From NCBI RefSeq assembly GCF_001277235.1, contig NZ_CP012266.1, positions 2,480,001-2,544,000 of the forward strand: 64,000 bases of DNA, written 5' to 3'. The stretch comes from Cronobacter dublinensis subsp. dublinensis LMG 23823. Lineage in GTDB: Bacteria > Pseudomonadota > Gammaproteobacteria > Enterobacterales > Enterobacteriaceae. This document shows, one piece after another, positions 27,851 through 36,800 of this stretch. The translations under genes and the position numbers were made by a program. The first letter of the stretch is position 1; every line of letters starts with the position of its first letter. The notes below the pieces were generated by a model. It was not told the DNA's origin, did not search any database, and worked only from the letters and a program-made list of their open reading frames with translations.

Positions 27851-28989
27851 TTAATATCTCCGCAGCCCCATCTTCCATTCTTTTGCTAACTCGCTCAGAA
27901 AGATATGAACCTAATGCCGCCCCACTATTAGAAGGCAAAGCACTAGTCGTAGGTGGATTAATTATAAAAGGTAACTTACCGTTTGGCATATCTTTAAAAC
28001 CATTCCGTCATGGATTAATGTATTTATTACCAACCTTTTCAAAACCCGCCGCAGTATAATAACCCACGAGTGAGCCGCTAGCAGCTCCCACTATTGGCGG
28101 CAATGGATTTTTTCCGTCGATAACGCTACTTATGCCTGCATCTGCGGAGCTTACCATAACCGTACCCGGCATTTTCATTCCTGTACTAAGTCCAGCAGAT
28201 ACTGTTGCTATAAACAAACTACTAATACTAAATTTTTCATTTGGATTATTGATAATATTTTGCACCTGCGACATAGTGTTAGCAGTGCCACCAATGCCTG
28301 CCCCTACCAATCTTTTTGCCAGTTGCTGGCTTCCTACCCATTCACTTATTGTCGGCGCTATTGCTCTGCTTAATAATGGAATTGAAAGTGAAACGGATGC
28401 GACCAGGGCTTTAGGTATATTGTTATGCGCTTGTAATTGACCATAATTATCAATAATAGGGCTAAGCTGGTTGATACTATACTGAGCCATTTTTCTACAA
28501 TCGACATCACACTGGGAAGATTGCAATAGCCTGATCAAATCATCTTGCTGTTTTACTAAGTAATCCTTTGTTATTTGGGTGCTTAATGCTTTCTCCTGTT
28601 GCGAAGCGTCAATCTGACTTGCTAAATCAATAAGCTTTTTACGCTGTTCGTCCGTAATTGCATCTCTATATTTCTCCAACCAAGACATTGTTTGTTTGGC
28701 AGTAAGATAGTTATTCTCAACCTCCACCCTGGCGGCGTTTGCACCACTGCCGATACCGGTGCTGTTCCCTGCGGCCATGCTACCGCCCGCCGCGCGCAGT
28801 GCTGCAACGAGGTTAACAATGACCGTTTTTTCATCCGGAGAGAGTTCTTCTGGCTTTTTATTATAAAACGCCAGAGACAGCGCAGCAGAACCTGACGCGG
28901 CAACAAATCCTCCGGCTGCACCTGCGGCGGCATTTCTTCCCTGGGCTTTTACCAATACGGCAGAAGTGAGCGTATGCAGAGCGATACGT
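27837..28989 (-). pseudogene. Orphan CdiA core (second type) with candidate membrane-active tip, premature TGA
   Basis: The frame opens after a TAA near 28990 (NGSEPARIALHTLTSAVLVK) and contains a divergent pretoxin core ending VEVENNYLT, a helical stub (SSQCDVDCRKMAQYSINQLS), then the tip shared with 19669-20181. At 28008-28010 the Trp codon of INPWRNG has become TGA. The remaining 56 codons stay open in frame to ALGSYLSERVSKRMEDG and NEKK with TAA at 27837. The core differs from that of cdiA, so this module came from another CdiA lineage. Confidence 0.68.
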
Positions 28990-29325
28990 GCAGGCTCACT
29001 GCCGTTGACGACGCTTTTCTTTTACTCAGACCTGTCACACAGGGCGCAGCACCAGCAGCCATCCTCCCGGACTCCCGTTAAGGGTAGAGTTGGGCCGAGG
29101 GCTTAAGCCTGCTTCCCGTCAGTAAGAAGAAAATGAAACAGTGCATCAGGGCGTTTCCGGGCGCGCTGAACGACACCAGCGATCTGCCGGTGTACAAGCG
29201 TGGGGACGGGCATTGTGGGTAAGCCTGACGGCTGGCAGGAAAATCCCCGCGTGAGCTAATACAATTTATAACCTCCGTTAAAAATGGGGGATCCCCCACA
29301 GCATCATTTACAGTCTAAAAAAGTA
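28990..29325. other. Unknown plus-sense relict
   Basis: 29090-29235 on the plus strand reads AEGLSLLPVSKKKMKQCIRA, then FPGALNDTSDLPVYK and ends GGTAAGCCTGACGG. It aligns with relicts near 14.7 and 33.45 kb. It opposes the direction of the CDI genes. No complete gene; I do not recognise the protein. Confidence 0.45.
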
Positions 29326-29328
29326 ATA

Positions 29329-29364
29329 AAAGATCCCAGATTCAAAAATCTGGGATCTTTTTTG
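29329..29364 (-). terminator. Strong bidirectional terminator after the immunity gene
   Basis: Perfect 11-bp stem GATCCCAGATT / AATCTGGGATC with loop CAAA, flanked by AAAA and TTTTTT. It lies 26 bp beyond the stop of the 160-aa immunity gene on the minus strand. Confidence 0.85.
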
Positions 29365-29389
29365 TTACTTCATAAGAATTATTAGTTTT

Positions 29390-29872
29390 TTATTCAACTG
29401 ATTGTAATGAAACAGCCATTTCTAAAGCGATTTGATTATATTTTTGACCAAAGTTAAGCATTGCCTCTGGTTTAAGCTCATCAAGAGCATAGACAATACT
29501 TGCCCTATGTCCCCTTTTAAAAAAACTTAAGTCTTCATCTTGATTAGTATAAATACCAACGGATTGGATGGTTCCATCATCAAGTAATAAATCGATAGTA
29601 TTATTAAAATCAGAAGGGTCTTGCCCTGCTACATAAGCTTTTTTTATTACCCCAGACAGTGATAGCAACGGCATTTTACCTTGATTGATACTATCCCACC
29701 ATTCTTGTGATCCAAAAAGACCATAGGTTCCATTCAATCCAACATAAGGCCTTGATTTATCCAATGTTAAAGCTTGAGTCAAGGAAACATATTCAGGATC
29801 AGCTTTTAACTCTTCAGAAAGAAGGTATACCAGTTTCATGGGTGTTTTTGTGTTTTCTAAGTTGAGTAGCAT
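29390..29872 (-). CDS. Candidate cognate immunity protein, 160 aa
   Basis: 160 aa, family not recognised. N-terminal MKLVYLLSEELKADPEYVSL, central LNGTYGLFGSQEWWDSINQG, then NNTIDLLLDDGTIQSVGIYT and a hydrophilic helix at the end. It starts 12 bp after the stop of the upstream toxin tip with AAGGA in between, and has its own strong terminator. Intact. As the only gene between a toxin tip and a terminator it is very likely the immunity partner. Confidence 0.65.
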   Translation of the reverse strand: MLLNLENTKTPMKLVYLLSEELKADPEYVSLTQALTLDKSRPYVGLNGTYGLFGSQEWWDSINQGKMPLLSLSGVIKKAYVAGQDPSDFNNTIDLLLDDGTIQSVGIYTNQDEDLSFFKRGHRASIVYALDELKPEAMLNFGQKYNQIALEMAVSLQSVE

Positions 29873-29884
29873 AATTTTTTCCTT

Positions 29885-31200
29885 TTATTGTACCTTTTCA
29901 AAATGGACAATATTTTTATTAAAAATTTCCATTCCTTTACCTTGCCCAAGCTGAGTTGTCATCTGCCCACCTTCAACCTTAAATCGGGTATTTGTTTCCA
30001 TCCACTTTCCTGTCTGAGTCGACATGTTAGGTAATTCTTTTGCTGCCGCAGAATTTGCTGCAATGCCTACCTTTTCAAGCTCTGAGAATGTGCCAGGCTT
30101 AACAACTATTTTTACAGTCACTCCATCATATTTTGATGAATATCCTAATACTGGAGAAACTGAGGTTTCGGTTGTGGCTGGCATTACCCCTGTATTTAAA
30201 AATTTCTCATATTGTTTTTGCGACATAGTGCGATAAACAATTTCATTTCCATGAGCATCATATTGTTGTACTGGATTTAGTGGATTTTTAGACTGAGTTA
30301 CAGGTACACCTATTATTTGTTTTCCTGGCTGAGTCGCTCCCTTATAACCCCAATGTGTACCAGCCCGGCGCCTGCTGCGTTCAGGAAACCTTCCAGGAAG
30401 CGTCCTGCGGAATCCGCATTCGGGCCATCATTGAGGAAGGAGGCCGTTGCCTGCCCCATCTGGCTGCCGCCTGTAATGGCATCTTTTACGTTGACCACAA
30501 GCCCTGGCGCGCCTGGTAAAAAGTTTAATACTGGCTCGCCAACTCGGGCCCAGTATGCGTGCTCATTTACCACACCCAGATCGCTTATTGCTTCCTTATA
30601 CAACCGTTCCTGTGGCGAAATATCTCTTGTGTAGGTTAAGGCATCCCAGAAACCCAGGCCGGCCTTATTGATGTCCGTAATTTTGTTCTTCAGTTCACTG
30701 CTTGCTGCGTACGGGAAATCATAATCTCTGAAGGTAGCCCCTTCAGCAAACAGGCTGCCCACCATTTTGTTTACGGTGTCGGTGTCATAATATTTTAAAT
30801 TTTCGTAATAAAAGGCAGTTAACGCCCGGTTCAGGATGTATTTTTCATCCGGGGTTAATGAACCGGGGTCATGACGGTATTTATCAAGATACTCATCACT
30901 CAGTTGATTATTTGTATCAAGGCGGATGAGCTCCTTTTCTTCATCCAGGGTCAGCCCCTCTGTCAGCCCCTTCTGAACTAACTCATCCTTCCGTTTCCTT
31001 GAGCTCTCACCCAAGAAGTTATTCTCAACCGTCGTCTGCCCGGCCTTCGCGGCGGTCGCTACCGCTTCCGTGCTGTTGCCGGCCAGTGCGCCTGCCAGGC
31101 CGGAGGCCAGCGTGGAGAGCGCCGCGACCGTCTGTTTCTCGGTCTCATTCAGCTGCGAAGGGTCTTTTTTGTATGCTTCCTTCGCAATCAGGTACCCCAT
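29885..31200 (-). pseudogene. Orphan CdiA stub with toxin tip, single-base frameshift
   Basis: From 31200 the frame copies the end of the CdiA core (MGYLIAKEAYKKDPSQLNET, TTVENNFLGESSRKRKDELV) and the entry stub shared with 24470-23600, down to GFLNAAGA. There one base is missing relative to the sister module (CCGGGC against CCGTGGC near 30365), shifting the frame into RERLSQENK-stop. In the restored frame the tip runs GTHWGYK, VPVTQSKNPLNPVQQYD, YRTMSQKQYEKFLNTGVMPA and ends HFEKVQ. I recognise this as a recurring CDI tip but not its activity; the YRTMS...GTF pattern could fit an ADP-ribosyltransferase-like fold, low confidence. Confidence 0.65.
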
Positions 31201-31603
31201 CGCTTCGCCGACGGCCGCGCCAGAGGCACCGCTTATGCTCCGGTTAATTGGTCATGATGCGATAGCAAGGCATACCGCTATCAAGGCGGTTTTATCTGCC
31301 GTGGCGGTGCTGCCAGTCCTCCGCGATTGCGTCAGGTATGGCTACCGCCTGTGGCCTCAAAGCCACCCTTACTCAAGGTGATGTCCGGCTGCATCGTATT
31401 AACTACCCGTAGTACCCGCAAACTACGGTGCTGTATGGAGAGTCACGTACTTTTTAAGAACAAAATAACCCTGTGGCAGCAGCCTTTTCGAGCGCCGAAT
31501 AACGCTGGCTGGCTCTCTGTCACCCGGCGTTGCTGCCGGCACCCCCGTAAGGATAACGGCTGATAATATGATCCCGGCCACAAAGTATCTGGCCGGGTAA
31601 AAT
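31201..31603 (-). repeat. Truncated CdiA core repeat with deletion junction
   Basis: 31215-31390 is nearly identical to 24490-24660 (same stop after GSHT, same filler and junction to SGAAVGEA). 31440-31600 is the shared spacer with the CCCGGCC hairpin that follows the next immunity copy. Confidence 0.62.
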
Positions 31604-32109
31604 TTATAAATCTATACAGCGACTCAATGCCAGTCTCAGGCCCGCGCCTATTTCAGCAGGTGAATTTTCCAGGGATAAAATGATTTCATCACTCTCATCA
31701 CGTCCAGTGTCTCCCCAGGCTTCCAGCTTTTCGTGGCGGAATGGGGATATATTCATAACACCATTAACACAATGGATACCGCAGTGTTTCATGTCTTTAA
31801 AGAGGGCTTTTTGCTCTTATAGCCATATTTCTCCCTTAGCATTGCAATCCATTCAGAATAACGCTGTTTTCCTTTTTCAAAGTCAAAAAGTTCAACCCGC
31901 TCGTCAAGCGAGGTTAATTTCCGGCTATCAGAGAGTGCCTGAAAAATTGTTTTGCCAATAGTCTCATCATCACTCTCTGGTGATAAGAGATGAGGGGGCA
32001 AAAGAGGATCCATAGCAACCATACCCAGCCCCGAATATGTTTCTATGCTGATAAATTCTTTAGTACTATAAACACCAGCCCAGTAGTCCTGAACCTTATT
32101 GAAAGTCAT
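31604..32109 (-). pseudogene. DUF1436-like CDI immunity gene, frameshifted
   Basis: Fourth copy. It reads MTFNKVQDYWAGVYSTKEFI and onward to REKYGYKSKK, then one T is missing from a T6 run (about 31808-31813), giving PSLKT-stop. The other frame continues CVNGVMNISPFRHEKLEAWG to LRLALSRCIDL. Otherwise very similar to the intact copy at 18488. Confidence 0.72.
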
Positions 32110-32307
32110 TATTTCACCTGCGTCACTGTTACCTTAACACCCCGTTTCTGACCATATTCGACCGCCCGGTTAATTTCCACCCATTGGGCTTTTGTCGTAC
32201 TGGCAGGAACCGCCATTGAGCGCCCGACTCAGTACATTTTTTACACAAGTTAATGAACCGGGGTTATTTATAAATTACTCATCACTCAGTTGATTTATTC
32301 TAAACTC
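32109..32307 (-). pseudogene. Toxin-tail remnant and pretoxin scrap
   Basis: 32109-32216 is the 35-codon tail (MAVPASTTKAQWVEINRAVE..., ending VTVTQVK) intact in frame, overlapping the immunity start as TAATG. 32220-32305 holds a scrap of the NQLSDE pretoxin segment, as at 25.5 kb. Confidence 0.58.
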
Positions 32308-33003
32308 TTATACCTTATGATTTCTAATGGCAGTGTTTCCAGTTTCGCTATGCTCGAAATACTTAACATTTTTTTCAAACTCTAAAAAACCGGATTTAAT
32401 ATTATTAAAACCAAAATCCTCTATCCTTCTGTTTTTTAAACAAATGAAGGAATCCTGGGCTTTATTAAATTTATCAACATTATCCGGTGTTATGAAATTA
32501 TTAAATTCAATCGATTCAATAACCACATCTGACTCATGGAAATTTAAATTAATTTCCCCACCAAAAACCAGCATTATCTTCACTGTCGAGCTTTCGAAAT
32601 CAGAGCAGTCGCCAGCAAGCCATATATATTTATCCCCAATAAAAAACTCATTGCCTGTAGAGTGATAATAATCGCCAGTTTTAGTTGACAACTGGATATA
32701 TACACACTTTATACCTGACACTATTAATTCTGCTCGTTGCAGCAATAGCCTAAAAACATCTAACTCATCAACATCTATGCCATTCAGAGCCCTGGTTACA
32801 ATGCTGTTATTGTTATTTTTTACTATTGCACCGTACCATGATTGCTCATCCATATTTACCACAATATTATTTAATAATATAGATGCCTTTTCTTTTTTAT
32901 CAATAATATCCACAATTGAAAAATACGAGTTCAAACCAATGAAATTATCCAGACAAATCATTTGATTATAACAATCTGATATATCCAGCTTATAGTTTAT
33001 CAT
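32308..33003 (-). CDS. Candidate immunity protein of unknown family, 231 aa (copy 2)
   Basis: 231 aa, near-identical to 25554-26249; differences cluster in the segment FESSTVKIMLVFGGEINLNF. AT-rich against GC-rich core flanks. The ATG follows TTTTAA at the end of a short remnant, as in copy 1. Neither copy has an intact toxin upstream. Both copies are full length, unlike the neighbouring DUF1436-like copies, so this family may still be under selection. Function is inferred from position only. Confidence 0.6.
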   Translation of the reverse strand: MINYKLDISDCYNQMICLDNFIGLNSYFSIVDIIDKKEKASILLNNIVVNMDEQSWYGAIVKNNNNSIVTRALNGIDVDELDVFRLLLQRAELIVSGIKCVYIQLSTKTGDYYHSTGNEFFIGDKYIWLAGDCSDFESSTVKIMLVFGGEINLNFHESDVVIESIEFNNFITPDNVDKFNKAQDSFICLKNRRIEDFGFNNIKSGFLEFEKNVKYFEHSETGNTAIRNHKV

Positions 33004-33602
33004 TTAAAACCCTTTATTTTTTAATTTATACTCAGTTACTTCTTTATTTTAATTAGTTTCCTATCAGTCTGCCAAAAAATCACGGTGTATTTTCTTGCCA
33101 AAGGCAGGCTACTCTGGCGGCTAACGCTTTGTTGGAAATAATACTGTCGCTTAGCGTACCGCTATCAAACTGGCTTTTATCCGCAGAGGCGGTGCTGCCA
33201 GTCCTCCGCGATTGCGTCAGGTATGGCTACCGCCTATGGCGTCAAAGCCACCTTTACTACGGGCGCTGCCCATCTTTTTAAGGCTGAGCCACAGCCATTT
33301 CTATAGCCGTCTTCCTCGGTACTTTCCCCTATCCGCCGCAGATGCATGGCGCTCCGAAACCAAGCTATGCAGGGCCACTTCATCATCACCACCCAGAACC
33401 CCCTTGAGCTGAACGGCTGCGCCGAGGGGTTGAGTATGGTCTCCGTCAACGGACCGAAGATGAAAAAATGACTTAAGATCTTCCCCGGCGCGCTTAACGT
33501 CACCGGCGATGGGTTGGTGATTAAGCGTAGGATTGAGCATTTTAGGTAAGCCTGACGGCTTATAAAAGCTCCCAGCCAGAGCTTTCTGGCCGGGTGGGAT
33601 AT
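33004..33602. repeat. CdiA core fragment and unknown plus-sense relict
   Basis: 33110-33260 (minus) is a decayed GSHT/STATADK core fragment. 33330-33560 (plus) is the clearest copy of the unknown relict: MQGHFIITTQNPLELNG, AEGLSMVSVNGPKMKK, TGA, then LKIFPGALNVTGDGLVIKR. 33570-33600 has a CCCAGCCAGA...TCTGGCCGGG hairpin just after the cdiI stop, a likely end signal of the cdiBAI transcript. Confidence 0.5.
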
Positions 33603-33869
33603 TTATTTAGAGACTAATTTTTTCATATGAACGATGCTGATATCATTAATATCCATTTTCATATCATCACAGAGAGATAGAGCAATGCTATACTCCTCCT
33701 CGGTAATTGGAATGTCATATTCACTAAGATGATCGCAAATTGTTTCAAATGCTAATCCTCGTTCATTGTGGTCAACATAACCAATTGCATCTTGTAATAA
33801 TTCTGTATCCAGTCGGCCATAAAAAAGAGAGCCAAACTCTTTTACCCTTCCATCTAAATCATGCATCAT
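33603..33869 (-). CDS. cdiI: CdiI immunity protein for the EndoU tip (MafI-like)
   Basis: 88 aa acidic cytoplasmic protein: helical N-terminus, then AIGYVDHNERGLAFETICDH, LSEYDIPITEEEYSIAL and a short C-terminal strand. The pattern resembles MafI immunity proteins, which neutralise EndoU-type MafB toxins, so it fits the EndoU tip of the preceding CdiA. It starts 8 bp after the cdiA stop behind AGGGGGAA, with two adjacent ATGs. The paralogue at 14852-15109 accompanies a dead EndoU tip. Expected to bind the toxin tip and protect the producing cell and its siblings. Confidence 0.82.
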   Translation of the reverse strand: MMHDLDGRVKEFGSLFYGRLDTELLQDAIGYVDHNERGLAFETICDHLSEYDIPITEEEYSIALSLCDDMKMDINDISIVHMKKLVSK

Positions 33870-33876
33870 TTCCCCC

Positions 33877-36800
33877 TTACTTTATTGGCTTATAATTTGT
33901 CGGCATAGGTGAGGCATCTGGAAAAGCAGTAATAATCTTTCCAGTTGCAGGCTGATAAACAACACGAATTCTCACACCACCTCTTTCCTCATAAGAGACC
34001 CAATTGGCGGGCTTACCCTTGCTTGTATAAATCCCTCCTGTCCCTGTTTGGGCGTACCATTTAGTATTCGGAGAAGTGGCAATATCACCAACTTCATGAA
34101 CAATTTTATTCGCTGACCAGGTTGGTGGATAAATACTTTTTCCGGGATTACCGGGATACATATGGCCACCACCAGTTAGACTCTCACCATATAAAATATG
34201 TTGCCTCGCCTCTGGCGAAAGGATATCAACATACTTCAGGTTTTCAGGGCTAATTTTAAGCATGTCTACCGGGAATATGTTTTTCCCGGTAGAACGGCTG
34301 CTTTCCTGCCAACTGATTGTGCTTTCTGGTGTGAAAATTCCTGTATCCGTCTTTTTAATAATGTTCTGCCCGGCAACACCACCGAAAATGGCAATACTTC
34401 CAAGACTAACATTTAGAGCGCCATCATGATATTGACCGTCAATTATCTGACCAATACCCGTTCCTGCCTTCCAGGCTCCTCCAGCGGCTAAAGTAGCACG
34501 GGCTGCGGTTCCAAGGCCCCCCGGTAGAGTCAGCAAAGCATCTGTTCCCATCGCAGCCTGCCCCGACTGAGCCGAATACATTTTCAGGTAACCTAACGCT
34601 TCATAATAACTGCTGGTATCACCGCCGCCGCCCGGGTACCCCGGACTTGGTTTTAATGCCGGCTCACGGCTTAGTATGGAGTTTACTGACTGCAAAGCTT
34701 CCTCGGGCGTAAATCCTAATTTTGTCTGTAGTTCGTAACCGTATACGTTCAGATAAGCTGCCAGTTGCTGGCGTTCGGATTGCGTCATTGACTGTGGTTC
34801 TGTCAGGTATTTAGCCACCAACTCATCGCTCTGACGATCCACATTGTTTTGCCGGACGATTTCTCTTGAGGCAGCAAGAAGATCTTTACCGGACTGTTGG
34901 TTCTGTACGGCTTTATCCAGCTTATCCTGGCTCTCCGGACCCAAGAAGTTATTCTCAACCGTCGTCTGCCCGGCCTTCGCGGCGGTCGCTACCGCTTCCG
35001 TGCTGTTGCCGGCCAGTGCGCCTGCCAGGCCGGAGGCCAGCGTGGAGAGCGCCGCAACCGTTTGTTTCTCGGTCTCATTCAGCTGCGAAGGGTCTTTTTT
35101 GTATGCTTCCTTCGCAATCAGGTACCCCATCGCTTCGCCGACGGCCGCGCCAGAGGCACCGGCCAGCGCGTTCTGTCCCTGTACCTTCGCCAGCACGGCG
35201 TTGACCACCGCGTGGGCCATTATCCCCGCCGCCGTGTTTTCCTCGGTGATGTTTTTACCGATCTCATTAGCGATATACGGCGCGGCCGCACCCGCTAACG
35301 CGGCATTCAGGTTACCGCCTGCCAGCCCGCTGACTGCGGCGGTCGCGGCGGTGATTGCACGCTGCACATCGCTGCCGGTGCCGGTTTTTTCGGTCACTTT
35401 TTTGTAGACGGCCGTATCGCGCAGCGCCGCCAGTTTTGCCAGGCGCTCTTTCTCCGGCAGCCCCTGAAGTGACGTGCCCGTCTGGGCTATCGCCGCTTTC
35501 AGGCCATCGAGATCGCTCTGCGTGCGCACAATATCGGCCACCTGATTACCGATATCGCTGACCATCTGCACGGTCTGCAGGCGAGTCTGCTCTTTCTCTT
35601 TGTTAAAGATCGGGCTGATGGCGTCGTTGGCCTGCGTTACATCCCTTTGCAGTCCGTCAATATCCTGCCGCTGGTTCGCCTTATCACGAACGGTAATGGT
35701 GCCTTCCGACACCGCCGCCTGGGTGGTGCCCTGCGCATGGCCGGAACTGCCCACGGCCGACATGAGCGTACTGGCCGCATTGAGCGCCCCCTGCGCCCCA
35801 AAGCTACCGGATGAGCTGAAGCCGCCGCCGGAGTGCGACACCTTATAATCTGCTTTGTTGGTAAGATTACTGTAGCCCAGCGTACCGGTATCAAGGCGGT
35901 TTTTATCCGCCGTGGCGGTGCTGCCAATTGCCCCGCCGTTGAGCTGGGTATGGCTACCGACCGTAACGTCAAAGCCACCTTTACCAGCGAAGATCCCGCT
36001 CTGCTCGGCCACGCTGTTGAAGGTGCTGTGCATTTTGTCCTGGCTAAAGTTAACATAGCCGGAACCCGTCATGCTACCGAAGGTAAAGCTGCCGCCTGCG
36101 CTCACGCTGCTCTGTTTCGAGTCGTAATGATTGCTGTCCTGCAGGCTGGTGACCGTCAGGTTACGCCCAATGTCCGCCGTCACCTGAGCACCGCTCACCT
36201 GCGCGCCCGTCAGCGACGTATCCTGCCCGCTTCGCAGCGACACTTTACCGCCGCTGTCCAGCGTGGTTTCGGTCCAGTCGGTGCCATCGCCTTTTTCATG
36301 GCCTCTTGCCGCGTTGACGTTAGCAAAGACGCTAAGGCCCGCGCTTCCCTGCCCAACCCCAAAGCTGACGCCGACCCCGCCGCCGCTGCTGCTGTTGCTG
36401 CCGGTGGTTTTCTGCGTATTCGCCGCGCCGGTCAGGAGAATATCCCGCGCCGCATTCAGGCTGGCATCGCCGCCCGCTTTCATGCTGCTGCCCGCAACCA
36501 CAATATCGCCGCTGTTAGCCCCGTGATGTTTACCGGTAGCCTTAATTGACAAATCACCGCCCGCATTGAGCGTCGAACCACTCACCTGATCCGACGTCTG
36601 ATGCTGCTCCGATTTCGATTTTTGCGTATTAATCGAGGCGCTGATGCGGATACCGGAATTGGGCTCGCCAGTGGTGTCCGCCATCTCTTTGCCCTGCATC
36701 GCCTGATAGCCCGAAAGCACCGATTTGGTGGCCTGGAGCGCGGCAAGACGAGAATCGCCTTGTTTTGAGGCATCCTTTGCCGCCGTCACTGCATTACTGA

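Noticed and set aside
11245..33602. Insertion sequences as the cause of the repeats
   Set aside because: I looked for transposase-like frames and paired terminal inverted repeats and found neither; the repeats are copies of cdiA sequence and immunity genes.
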